Of a stretch of DNA of 25,612 nucleotides, positions 16,684-24,427 are shown in pieces; the first letter of the stretch is position 1, and every line of letters starts with the position of its first letter. This DNA is from JANXAZ01 sp964504655 (GTDB taxonomy: Bacteria; Pseudomonadota; Alphaproteobacteria; Geminicoccales; Geminicoccaceae), in assembly GCA_964504655.1 (NCBI GenBank), contig CAZDFD010000064.1, forward strand, positions 1 through 25,612. The letters run 5' to 3'. The notes beneath the pieces were generated by a model. The model had not been told where the DNA came from. It worked only from the letters and a program-made list of their open reading frames with translations, and made no database searches. Both the position numbers and the translations under genes were made by a program.

Positions 16684-18870
16684 TCAGGCGCTGCGCAGGT
16701 CGTGCCGGGCGAAGGGCAGCGAGCGCACCCGCTTGCCGGTGGCCGCCGCGACCGCGTTCGCGACCGCCGGGGCGATCGGCGGCAGACCCGGCTCGCCGAC
16801 CCCGGTCGGCGGGGCCGTCGAGGGGACGATGTGGACCTCGACCCGCGGCATCTCGTCGATCCGCAGGATCTCGTAGTCGGCGTAGTTGGTCTGCACCACC
16901 CGCCCGCCCTCGAGCGTCAGCTCCTCCTTGAGCGCCGCGCCGAGGCCCATGCCGATGCCGCCTTCCATCTGCGCGCGGACGATGTCGGGGTTGACGACGA
17001 TGCCGCAATCGACCGCGCAGACCACCCGCTCGACCCGGATGCGCCCCTCGACCAGCCGGATCTCGGCGACCTGGGCCACGAACGTATTGAAGGACTCGTG
17101 CACCGCCACGCCGCGGAACGACCCGGCAGGCATGGCCGTGCCCCAGCCGGCCTTCTCGGCGGCGAGCCGGAGCACGCTCGCGTGGCGGGGATGGTCGCGC
17201 AGGAGCGCCAGGCGGAAGGCGACCGGATCCTTGCCCGAAGCCACCGCGAGCTCGTCCACGAACACCTCGGTCGCATAAGCCGTGTGGGTCGAGCCGACCG
17301 AGCGCCACCAGAGTACCGGCACGCCCACCTCCGGGGTGACCAACTCGACGAGCATGGCCGGGATGGCGTATGGCAGGTTGGCGGCGCCCTCCACCGAGGT
17401 CAGGTCGACGCCGTTGCGGATCATGCCGGCGAACGGCGTGCCGGCCAGGATCGATTGGCCGACGATCCGGTGCCGCCAGCCGACCAGATCGCCCCCGGCG
17501 TCGAGCCCGGCCTCGACCCGGTGCAGGTACATCGGCCGGTAGCGGCCTCCCGCCATGTCGTCCTCGCGGGTCCACACCACCTTGACCGGCGCCCGCCAGC
17601 CGAGCGCCCGAGCGGTCGCCACGGCCTCGACGATGACGTCGGCGTCGGCGACCGCGCGCCTGCCGAAGCCGCCCCCCGTCATCATCACGTGCATCCGCAC
17701 CTGGTCGGGGCGAACGCCTGCGACCTCGGCCGCGACCGCCTGGTACTGGTCGGGCATCTGGTGCCCGCCCCAGACCTCGAGGACGCCGTCCTGGAGTCGC
17801 GCCGCGGCGTCCATCGGCTCCATGGGCGCGTGCGCCAGATAGGGGAAGGTGAACTCGGCGGTGAACCTGCGCGCAGCCCCGGCGAGCGCCGCCTGGGGGT
17901 CGCCCTCTTGCCGCGCGACCGCCGCTCCGGGCGCATCCAGGAGCCCCCGGTAGAGGGCCATGAGCTCGGCCGTGCCGCGGGTCTCGGCCCGGCTCGTGTC
18001 CCAGTCGAGCGCCAGCGCCTCGCGGCCCTTGATCGCCGCCCAGGTGGTCTCGGCCACCACCGCGACCCCGCGCGGGATCTGCACCACCTCGACCACGCCC
18101 GGCACCGCCTTGGCGCGCGACGCGTCGAATGCGCGCAGCACGGCGCCGAACAGCGGCGGGTGCGCGACCACCGCGGTGAGCATGCCGGGCAGCCGGAGGT
18201 CGCTCGTGTAGAGCTGCCGGCCGGTCGTCTTGGCGGCCGAGTCGAGCCGCCGCACCGCCGGGTTGCCGATCAGCCGGAAGCGCGACGGGTCCTTGAGCTG
18301 GACCTCGGCCGGCACCGGCAGCGCCGCGGCCTCGAGGGCGAGCTCGCCCATGCCCGCCCGCCGGCCGGAAGGATGCGTGAGCACGCCCTCGGCGACCGTG
18401 ATCTCGCGGCCGGGCACCCCCCAGCGCCGCGCCGCGGCCTCCACCAGCATGGCCCGCGCGATCGCACCCGCCCGCCGGTAGCGCTCGAACGAGCTCTTGA
18501 TGGCAGTCGACCCGCCCGTGCCCTGCGCCACCCCACCCCACGCCAGATTGCCGTAGAGCCGCGGATTGCCCGCGGCACCCTCGACCGCGACCTCGGACCA
18601 TGCGGCGTCGAGCTCCTCGGCGACCAGCGTGGCGATCCCGCTGTAGATGCCCTGGCCCATATCCATGTGCGCCGCGAGCACCGTGACCCGGCCGTCCGGG
18701 GCGATCCGGAGGTAGGCATCGAACGGGATCGGCCCGGCCTCGGCCGCAGCCGCGCGCCAGCCGGCGCCCGGCACCTCGAAGCCGAGCAGGAGGCCGCCGC
18801 CGGCCGCACTCGCTGCGACCAGGAAGCCGCGTCGGCTGGGGCGCGGTGAGGCGGGTGGGATCGGCAGCAT
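16684..18870 (-). CDS. iorB: Molybdopterin-binding oxidoreductase, IorB-type large subunit (Tat-exported)
   Basis: This is the catalytic subunit of a xanthine-oxidase-family molybdenum hydroxylase, 728 residues. A Tat signal is visible at the N-terminus (twin arginines 13-14 in PSRRGFLVAASAAGGG), pointing to a periplasmic enzyme. The two molybdopterin-binding halves follow, with TGGGFGRR near the middle and GVGEPGLPP near the end, where Glu693 is the expected catalytic base. The arrangement matches isoquinoline 1-oxidoreductase beta rather than cytoplasmic XdhB or CoxL. No FAD (CoxM) subunit is present, so electrons probably leave through the small iron-sulfur subunit to a cytochrome. The substrate (aldehyde or N-heterocycle) is unknown. 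Confidence 0.9.
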   Translation of the reverse strand: MLPIPPASPRPSRRGFLVAASAAGGGLLLGFEVPGAGWRAAAAEAGPIPFDAYLRIAPDGRVTVLAAHMDMGQGIYSGIATLVAEELDAAWSEVAVEGAAGNPRLYGNLAWGGVAQGTGGSTAIKSSFERYRRAGAIARAMLVEAAARRWGVPGREITVAEGVLTHPSGRRAGMGELALEAAALPVPAEVQLKDPSRFRLIGNPAVRRLDSAAKTTGRQLYTSDLRLPGMLTAVVAHPPLFGAVLRAFDASRAKAVPGVVEVVQIPRGVAVVAETTWAAIKGREALALDWDTSRAETRGTAELMALYRGLLDAPGAAVARQEGDPQAALAGAARRFTAEFTFPYLAHAPMEPMDAAARLQDGVLEVWGGHQMPDQYQAVAAEVAGVRPDQVRMHVMMTGGGFGRRAVADADVIVEAVATARALGWRAPVKVVWTREDDMAGGRYRPMYLHRVEAGLDAGGDLVGWRHRIVGQSILAGTPFAGMIRNGVDLTSVEGAANLPYAIPAMLVELVTPEVGVPVLWWRSVGSTHTAYATEVFVDELAVASGKDPVAFRLALLRDHPRHASVLRLAAEKAGWGTAMPAGSFRGVAVHESFNTFVAQVAEIRLVEGRIRVERVVCAVDCGIVVNPDIVRAQMEGGIGMGLGAALKEELTLEGGRVVQTNYADYEILRIDEMPRVEVHIVPSTAPPTGVGEPGLPPIAPAVANAVAAATGKRVRSLPFARHDLRSA

Positions 18871-18873
18871 GGC

Positions 18874-19332
18874 TCAGGCCTCCATCCGCCGGGCGGCGTC
18901 GTGGATCGCCGCGCGGATCCGCTGATAGGTGGCGCAGCGGCAGAGATTGCCGGCGAGCGCCCGATCGATGTCGGCGTCGCTCGGCTTCCGATTGCGACCG
19001 AGCAGGGCCACGGCAGCGACGATCTGGCCCGACTGGCAATAGCCGCACTGGACCACGTCGAGCGCCTGCCAAGCCGCCTGGACGGCTGCCCCGACCGGAC
19101 CCTGGAGCCCCTCGATCGTGGTCACGCGGGCGCCGGCGAGGTCGCCGATGCGGAGCGCGCAGGCGCGCGTCGGCTGGCCGTCGACGAGGACGGTGCAGGC
19201 GCCGCAGGCTGCGATCCCGCAGCCATACTTGGTGCCGGTCAACCCGAGGCGGTCGCGCAGCACCCAGAGGAGTGGCGTGTCCGGATCGTCGTCGACCTGG
19301 ACCGCGTGGCCGTTGACCTGGAGGATCATCAT
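18874..19332 (-). CDS. iorA: [2Fe-2S] small subunit of molybdenum hydroxylase, IorA type
   Basis: This is the electron-transfer partner of the downstream large subunit, 152 residues. The plant-ferredoxin-type cluster uses Cys38, Cys43, Cys46 and Cys58 (KYGCGIAACGACTVLVDG). The second cluster uses Cys96, Cys99, Cys131 and Cys133 (QCGYCQSGQI and GNLCRCATY). Two consecutive ATGs begin the protein; either is possible, and the GAGGG ribosome site fits the second slightly better. The stop lies 3 bases before the iorB start. It has no signal of its own, so it is probably exported together with the Tat-tagged large subunit, as is known for this family. Confidence 0.93.
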   Translation of the reverse strand: MMILQVNGHAVQVDDDPDTPLLWVLRDRLGLTGTKYGCGIAACGACTVLVDGQPTRACALRIGDLAGARVTTIEGLQGPVGAAVQAAWQALDVVQCGYCQSGQIVAAVALLGRNRKPSDADIDRALAGNLCRCATYQRIRAAIHDAARRMEA

Positions 19333-19398
19333 GCCGCCCTCGCTCCTCGTCCGCGGAACCTCGCAGGCTGGATGACCCCTCATAAACCCGCGCGGCCG

Positions 19399-19414
19399 TG
19401 CGGCCATGGCCGCA
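19399..19414. promoter_or_regulatory. 16-bp perfect palindrome in the iorA / mcl2-like divergent region
   Basis: TGCGGCCATGGCCGCA is a perfect palindrome located 67 bases upstream of iorA and 131 bases upstream of the mcl2-like gene. It could be an operator, but GC-rich palindromes arise readily in this genome. Confidence 0.25.
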
Positions 19415-19484
19415 GGTCGCCGCTCACGCATCCGTGAACGGGCGCCGTGCCGCGAACGGACGCAGCGCGCGCCGACCGGTCGCG

Positions 19485-19513
19485 TTGGTGCGCGGGCCGC
19501 GGAAGGCTAGAGG
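19485..19513 (+). promoter_or_regulatory. Candidate promoter for the mcl2-like gene
   Basis: TTGGTG (19485-19490) and TAGAGG (19508-19513) are separated by 17 bases, 31 bases before the ATG at 19545. The -10 match is weak. Confidence 0.3.
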
Positions 19514-19544
19514 ATGCCGAACGCCGCCCGAGAGGATCGACCCG

Positions 19545-20420
19545 ATGACCGAGACGGCACGGCCGCGCCGCAGCGTCCTCTACATGCCCGGCTCGAACGC
19601 GCGCGCGCTCGAGAAGGGCCGCACGCTGCCAGCCGACGGGCTGATCCTCGACCTCGAGGACGCGGTCGCCCCGGACGCCAAGGCCGCCGCTCGCGCCACG
19701 GTCGTGGCGGCGCTCGCCGAACGCGCCGCCTACGGCCCGCGCGAGCTCGTGGTGCGGGTCAACGGCCAGGACACCCCCTGGGGCGACGACGATCTCCGTG
19801 CGGTCGCGGCCGCCGGCGCCGACGCGGTGCTCCTGCCCAAGGTCGAGGGAGCCGCCGCTGTCGAGCGCGCCCGCGCCGCCCTGGCCGCCGCCGGCGCGCC
19901 CGGGGAGCTGCCGCTCTGGTGCATGATGGAGACGCCGCGCGGCATCCTCCGGGCCGAGGAGATCGCCTCGGCGCCCGGCGTGGTCTGCCTCGTCATGGGC
20001 ACCTCGGATCTCACCAAGGATCTGCACGCGCTGCACACCGGCCAGCGCCTGCCGATGCTGGTGGCGCTCGGCACCTGCCTGCTCGCGGCCCGGGCGGCGG
20101 GCGTCGCGATCCTCGACGGAGTCCATCTCGACCTCGCCGACACCGAGGGCTTCGCCGCAGCCTGCCGCCAGGGCCGCGAGCTCGGCTTCGACGGCAAGAC
20201 GCTGATCCATCCGAGCCAGATCGGAGGGGCCAACGAGGCCTTCGGGCCGGGGCCGGCGGAGCTCGAGCAGGCCCGGCGGATCGTCGCCGCCTTCGCGCAG
20301 GCGCGCGCCGCCGGCGCCGGTGTGGCGGTGCTCGACGGTCGGCTGGTCGAGGCCCTGCATGTGCGCGAGGCCGAGCGGCTGCTGGGGCTCGCGGCCGCGA
20401 TCGCCGAGCGCGGCGGGTGA
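19545..20420 (+). CDS. mcl2: HpcH/HpaI-family CoA-ester lyase, (3S)-malyl-CoA thioesterase-like (Mcl2)
   Basis: This is a CitE/HpcH TIM-barrel enzyme of 291 residues acting on malyl-CoA-type esters. Family motifs are RRSVLYMPGSNARALEKG (8-25), ILDLEDAVAPDAK (34-46) with acidic metal ligands, LWCMMETPRGI, MGTSDLTKDL, and GFDGKTLIHPSQI. From memory, the overall pattern resembles the Rhodobacter (3S)-malyl-CoA thioesterase more than the malyl-CoA lyase Mcl1. The nearby mesaconyl-CoA hydratase supports a role in the ethylmalonyl-CoA pathway. A lyase activity cannot be excluded. The ATG follows AGAGGA. The stop abuts the stop of the convergent GTPase gene with no intervening base. Confidence 0.85.
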   Translation: MTETARPRRSVLYMPGSNARALEKGRTLPADGLILDLEDAVAPDAKAAARATVVAALAERAAYGPRELVVRVNGQDTPWGDDDLRAVAAAGADAVLLPKVEGAAAVERARAALAAAGAPGELPLWCMMETPRGILRAEEIASAPGVVCLVMGTSDLTKDLHALHTGQRLPMLVALGTCLLAARAAGVAILDGVHLDLADTEGFAAACRQGRELGFDGKTLIHPSQIGGANEAFGPGPAELEQARRIVAAFAQARAAGAGVAVLDGRLVEALHVREAERLLGLAAAIAERGG

Positions 20421-21620
20421 TCAGGCGGTCGCCCGCTCCGACCCGGCGCCCGCCTTGGCCTCGCAGTCCACGATCGCGTCCCAGAGCGCCTCGACCGTCT
20501 CGGGCGCGAGGTCGCGGGTGACCATGACGAGCCGGCTCGAGCGGTCGGCCGAGGGCCAGTGGTCGAGCTCGACCGGCTCGTGCACGACGTGCTGGACGGC
20601 GTGGACCACGAGCGGCCGGTCGGGATCCTCGCGGATCGCCAGGATGCCCTTGACGCGCAGCAGGTCGGGGCCGCGCCGGGCGCCCAGAAGGGTCAGGAAC
20701 AGGCTCGCCGCGGCGGCCGAGATCGGCTCCGCGCGGCGCATGCAGAAGGTGCGGATGCCGGCCGCGTGCCGGGGCGGGGCGGGCTCGGGGCCTTCACCCG
20801 GGCCGTCTTCCGCCCGGGCGTGGGCGTGCCGGTGGTCGAGGCCGTGTCCGTGTGCCTGCCCGTCGTCAGCGTCCTGCCCGTGGCCGCACGGCGGCACTTC
20901 CTCCCCCGCCGCGGCCGCCTCGCCGTGCACGCGCTCGCCGTCTGGATCGACCTCGCCCAACCAGCGCTCGACCTCGGCCCGCCGACCGACGGCGCTCCAG
21001 GGGCCGCACTCGAGGATGGCCGCCGGGTCGAGCGCGCCGCGGACCGCACGGTGGATCGGTGCCAGCGGATTGAGGGCGCGCAGCGCCGCCTCGAGCGCAG
21101 CGAGCGCCGCCGGCTCCGCCAGATCCGCCTTGCTCACCACCAGCCGGTCGGCGACCGCCGCCTGGCGGACCGCCTCGGGCGCGGTGTCGAGCGTCGCGAC
21201 GCCGTTGACGGCGTCGACCAGGGTCACGACACCGTCCAGCCGGAAGCGGTGCGCCACCACGGGATCGAGGATCAGGGTCTGCAGAATCGGCACCGGATCG
21301 GCGAGCCCGGTGGTCTCGATCACCACCCGCTCGAACTCCGCCCGGGCCCGTGCCCGCTCGCGCCACAGCCGGTCGAGGGCCCTCACGAGGTCGCCCCGGA
21401 CCGTGCAGCAGAGGCAGCCGCCGTTGAGCTCGAGGAGGGTCTCCTCCGACCGCTCGAGCAGGTCGTGGTCGAGGCCGACCTCGCCCAGTTCGTTGACCAC
21501 GACGGCGGTCCGCCGCAGCTCCGGCCGGCGCAGGAGAGCCGACAGCAGCGTCGTCTTGCCGGCACCCAGATAGCCCGTGAGCACCGTGATCGGCACGAGC
21601 CCGCCCGGTTCGCCCGCCAT
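20421..21620 (-). CDS. COG0523/CobW-family metallochaperone GTPase
   Basis: This is a G3E-family GTPase of 399 residues, thought to deliver metal (often zinc) to client proteins. Walker A GYLGAGKT is at 16-23, the metal-binding CxCC at 69-72 in GGCLCC, and the GTP-specificity motif at 163-166 is SKAD in place of the usual NKxD. A His-rich loop at 232-268 (CGHG, HGHG, DHRHAHAR) separates the GTPase from the C-terminal CobW domain (about 288-380). A palindrome overlapping its likely promoter suggests control by a zinc regulator, which favours a zinc role over cobalamin synthesis; no cobalamin genes are in the window. GGAGG precedes the ATG by 8 bases. Confidence 0.9.
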   Translation of the reverse strand: MAGEPGGLVPITVLTGYLGAGKTTLLSALLRRPELRRTAVVVNELGEVGLDHDLLERSEETLLELNGGCLCCTVRGDLVRALDRLWRERARARAEFERVVIETTGLADPVPILQTLILDPVVAHRFRLDGVVTLVDAVNGVATLDTAPEAVRQAAVADRLVVSKADLAEPAALAALEAALRALNPLAPIHRAVRGALDPAAILECGPWSAVGRRAEVERWLGEVDPDGERVHGEAAAAGEEVPPCGHGQDADDGQAHGHGLDHRHAHARAEDGPGEGPEPAPPRHAAGIRTFCMRRAEPISAAAASLFLTLLGARRGPDLLRVKGILAIREDPDRPLVVHAVQHVVHEPVELDHWPSADRSSRLVMVTRDLAPETVEALWDAIVDCEAKAGAGSERATA

Positions 21621-21666
21621 GCCGTCCGCCTCCGTTCCCGGCGGAGCCCGACGGACCCGCCCTTGC

Positions 21667-21685
21667 CATGCAATACTATTGCATG
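21667..21685 (-). promoter_or_regulatory. 19-bp perfect palindrome, candidate Zur operator
   Basis: CATGCAATACTATTGCATG has 9-bp perfect arms around a central C and stands out as AT-rich. Its near end is 46 bases upstream of the GTPase start. It covers the -10 (AATAGT) of a minus-strand promoter whose -35 (TTGGCG) is at 21697-21702. Zur sites in alphaproteobacteria are AT-rich palindromes of about this size, and COG0523 genes are common Zur targets. Identification as Zur is inference. Confidence 0.6.
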
Positions 21686-21702
21686 AGCCCCGTTCCCGCC
21701 AA
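21675..21702 (-). promoter_or_regulatory. Candidate promoter for the COG0523 GTPase
   Basis: On the minus strand TTGGCG (21697-21702) and AATAGT (21675-21680) are 16 bases apart. The -10 lies inside the 19-bp palindrome, an arrangement expected for direct repression. Confidence 0.4.
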
Positions 21703-21801
21703 CAGGCCCGTTAGGGCCGGCCGCCCGCCGCCGGCCGTCCGGTGACCGAACGGATCGACGAAGCCTCGACCAGCGAGTACCCCCGCCAGCGGAGCAGAAC
21801 C

Positions 21802-22869
21802 ATGGACAAGGGCCGGAAAGGCAACTTCTTCGAGGATCTCGAGGTCGGCCGGGTGCTGCGGCACGCCGGGCCGCGCACCGTGGGCGAGGCCGACGCCACG
21901 CTGTATCTGGCGCTGACCGGCTCGCGCTTCGCGCTCCAGGCGGCCGCGCCCCTGGCCGGCGCCTGGGGACTCCGGGCCCGCCCGCTCGACGATCTGCTCG
22001 TCTTCCACCTGGTCTTCGGCCTCTCGGTCCCCGACCTCTCGGTCAACGCCGTGGCCAATCTCGGCTACGCCGACGGCCGCTTCCTCACGCCCGTCTTCCC
22101 CGGCGACACGCTCGAGGCGCGCTCGACGGTGATCGGCCGCAAGGCGACCTCCTCGGGCCGCACCGGCATCGTCTGGGTCCGCACCGAGGGCCGCAAGGCC
22201 GGCGGCGAGCCCGTGCTCGACTATGTCCGCTGGGTGCTGGTCAACAAGCGCGATCCGGCGAGCCCGCCGCCCGAACCCGTGGTGCCCGACCTCCCGCCCC
22301 TTGTCACCCCCGAGCGCCTCGTCCCGCCGGTCGGTCTGGCCCCACGGGCGGTCGACCCGGCCGAGACCGGCTCCCCCTGGTTCTTCGAGGACTATGCGGT
22401 CGGCGAGCGGATCGACCATGTCGACGGTATGGCCGTGATGGAGAGCGAGCACCGGCTCGCCACGCGGCTCTACCGCAACACGGCCCGGGTCCATTTCGAC
22501 GACCATGTCGAGCGGCGCGGCCGGCTGGGCTCGGTGATCGTCTATGGCGGCGTGGTCATGTCGATCGCCCGGGCGCTCTCCTTCAACGGGCTCGGCAACG
22601 CCTGCTCGATCCTGGCGATCAACGCCGGCACGCACGCCAATCCCTGCAGGCCGGGCGACACGATCTACGCCTGGTCGGAGGTGCTCGACCGTGCCGAGCC
22701 GCCCGGCCGACCCGACCTTGGCGCGCTGCGACTGCGGCTGGTCGCCCTCAAGGACAGACCGGCCGCGGGCTTCCCGCTGCGTGACGCGGCCGGCGCCTAC
22801 CTGCCCGAGGTGCTGCTCGACCTCGACTACTGGGCGCTCGTGCCGCGCCGGGCCGCGGCCGTGCGTTAA
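21802..22869 (+). CDS. mch: Mesaconyl-CoA hydratase (beta-methylmalyl-CoA dehydratase)
   Basis: It hydrates mesaconyl-CoA to beta-methylmalyl-CoA in the ethylmalonyl-CoA pathway for acetyl-CoA assimilation. It has 355 residues with two hot-dog (MaoC-like) halves: an N-terminal part opening with NFFEDLEVGRVLRHAGPRTV and a second beginning near WFFEDYAVGERIDHVDGMAV. Other hallmarks are NAVANLGYADGRFL, TARVHFDDH, RALSFNGLGNA, and the C-terminal PEVLLDLDYWALVPR. These match Mch as I remember it from Rhodobacter. The ATG has GGAG seven bases upstream; a GTG 60 bases earlier in frame lacks support. It is followed by the unknown gene and sdhCDA. Confidence 0.94.
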   Translation: MDKGRKGNFFEDLEVGRVLRHAGPRTVGEADATLYLALTGSRFALQAAAPLAGAWGLRARPLDDLLVFHLVFGLSVPDLSVNAVANLGYADGRFLTPVFPGDTLEARSTVIGRKATSSGRTGIVWVRTEGRKAGGEPVLDYVRWVLVNKRDPASPPPEPVVPDLPPLVTPERLVPPVGLAPRAVDPAETGSPWFFEDYAVGERIDHVDGMAVMESEHRLATRLYRNTARVHFDDHVERRGRLGSVIVYGGVVMSIARALSFNGLGNACSILAINAGTHANPCRPGDTIYAWSEVLDRAEPPGRPDLGALRLRLVALKDRPAAGFPLRDAAGAYLPEVLLDLDYWALVPRRAAAVR

Positions 22870-22930
22870 CCCGCCGTCAACCCTGGCGTGCGAGGATCGC
22901 GGGCGGCACCACCGCCGCCGGAGGCCCGCC

Positions 22931-23974
22931 ATGGGCGAGCTCGGACCGCTCGCCGCCTCCCTCGCGCCGCGCCCCGCGGCCGCCTCCGGCCAGGGCGGCA
23001 CGGCCCGCGCGCTCCCGCCGCCGCCGGCGCCTGTCGCCACGGCGACGGCGGCCGCCACGGCCGCGCCCGCCCCGGCCGTCCAGGTGGCCGTGGCCGGGCT
23101 CGAGCTCGAAGCTTGGCTGTGGCCGCACGCGGCCGGCCGCGACGCTCCGGATGGGGCCGCGGCGCTGCGCGGCCCGGCCCGGCTCGTGCCGTTGTCGGGC
23201 CCGGGCCAGCCCCCGACCGCGGTGCCGGCGTCGACCGGCTCCCCGGGCGCCTGGATCGCCACCGTGCTCGGCCCGGCCGTGGGCGAGGGACTCCTCGCCC
23301 GCGCCGGTGACGCGCTGTTCTGGCTTCCCGGGCCGCGCCCGGGGCTGCCGCCGGGCGCCCGCCTGCTCGTCACCTGGCGGTCGCCGCCGGCCGCGGCGCT
23401 CGCCCGGCCGCCCGAGCTCGAGCTCGAGACAGCCCGGGCGGAGGCGGGCCCCCGCGCGCCCGAGCCGAGCGCACCGACCGCCCTGGCCCGAGCGGCGCCG
23501 GAGGCCCTCCCGCCCGGCGTGCCCGAGGAGGCCGCCGAGCCGCCCGCGCCGCGTAGCGAGGCACGGCCCCCGGGGACAGTCGCCGCCGGGGCGGTTCAGA
23601 CGGCGGCGGCACCACCCGAGGCAGCCCCGCTCGCGGCCGCGATGGTCGGCCTCGCGAGCCTGCTCGGGCTCGCCGCCCGGCCCGTCGGGGAGGAGGGCGG
23701 CGGGAGCGAGGCCTGTAGCGGCGAGCAGGGCCGAAGCCGCCTCGAGATCGACTTTCCGGAGCTTGGTCGGGTGCGGCTCGAGCTCGCCTGGTCCGGACGC
23801 GCGATCGAGCTGCGCCTCGCCGGGCCGGCCGGGCTCACGGGCGAGGAGCGGAGCGGGCTGGTGCGCGCCTTCGCCGACGGGCTCGAGCTCAGCGGAGCGC
23901 GCGGCCGGCTGACGCTGCTCGCCGGCCGGGCCGGTCGGCCCGTCGCATGGACAGCGGCGGAGCCGGACTGCTAG
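22931..23974 (+). CDS. Ala/Pro-rich protein of unknown function, weakly FliK-like C-terminus
   Basis: I do not recognise this protein with confidence. It has 347 residues, no signal peptide and no cysteine-rich or membrane segment. The N-terminal and middle parts are low-complexity Ala/Pro/Gly with acidic patches. The C-terminal part (about residues 275-340, RLEIDFPELGRVRLELAWSG, then a helical RSGLVRAFADGLEL) resembles the hook-length-control C-terminal domain in which a PxxLGxVxVxL strand is typical. GGAGG precedes the ATG by 6 bases. It sits between mch and sdhC with gaps of 61 and 58 bases, an unexpected place for a flagellar gene. The GC-rich composition makes chance opening of frames easy, but the ribosome site and C-terminal pattern support a real gene. 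Confidence 0.6.
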   Translation: MGELGPLAASLAPRPAAASGQGGTARALPPPPAPVATATAAATAAPAPAVQVAVAGLELEAWLWPHAAGRDAPDGAAALRGPARLVPLSGPGQPPTAVPASTGSPGAWIATVLGPAVGEGLLARAGDALFWLPGPRPGLPPGARLLVTWRSPPAAALARPPELELETARAEAGPRAPEPSAPTALARAAPEALPPGVPEEAAEPPAPRSEARPPGTVAAGAVQTAAAPPEAAPLAAAMVGLASLLGLAARPVGEEGGGSEACSGEQGRSRLEIDFPELGRVRLELAWSGRAIELRLAGPAGLTGEERSGLVRAFADGLELSGARGRLTLLAGRAGRPVAWTAAEPDC

Positions 23975-24032
23975 GTGACGGCGCCGGCATGGTGCGGCGC
24001 AGCGCGCCACCGGTGAGACGAGGAGGATCGCG

Positions 24033-24416
24033 ATGCCGGGGGCCGAGCGGCCGCTGTCGCCGCACCTGCAGATCTATCGCTGGTACCTCACCATGGCGAT
24101 GTCGATCGCGCACCGGGCGTCGGGCGTGGGCCTGGCGCTGGGCCTGCTTCTCCTGACCTGGTGGTTGACGGCGCTGGCGCGCGGCCCCGAGGGCTTCGCC
24201 GTGGTCCAGGCGGCGATCGACAACCCCCTGGGCGGGCTCGTGCTGTTCGGCTTCAGCCTGGCCGCCTTCTACCACATGGCGAACGGCGTCCGGCACCTGG
24301 TCTGGGACCTCGGCTTCGGCCTCGACAAGGAGACGGCCGAGCGCTCGGGCCTCCTCGTGCTGGCGGCGGCGGGCGGGGCCACGGTGCTGCTCTGGCTCGT
24401 GCTGCTGCTGGTCTGA
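24033..24416 (+). CDS. sdhC: Succinate dehydrogenase cytochrome b556 subunit
   Basis: This is a membrane anchor and heme b subunit of complex II, 127 residues with three predicted helices (about 24-46, 66-90 and 105-126). Family motifs RPLSPHLQIYRW (6-17) and SIAHRASGVGL (24-34) are present. His81 in HMANGVRHLVWD corresponds to the known heme-ligand position. AGGAGG lies seven bases before the ATG. It is followed by sdhD after 11 bases. Confidence 0.95.
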   Translation: MPGAERPLSPHLQIYRWYLTMAMSIAHRASGVGLALGLLLLTWWLTALARGPEGFAVVQAAIDNPLGGLVLFGFSLAAFYHMANGVRHLVWDLGFGLDKETAERSGLLVLAAAGGATVLLWLVLLLV

Positions 24417-24427
24417 GGGAGGCGACG

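Noticed and set aside
16630..18849. A 739-codon plus-strand open frame opposite iorB
   Set aside because: It is antisense to a gene with complete molybdopterin motifs and has no recognisable domain or ribosome site.
20421..21620. Assignment of the GTPase as CobW of cobalamin synthesis
   Set aside because: No cobalamin genes or cobalamin riboswitch are visible, and the AT-rich palindrome at its promoter fits zinc regulation better. It is kept as a general COG0523 protein.
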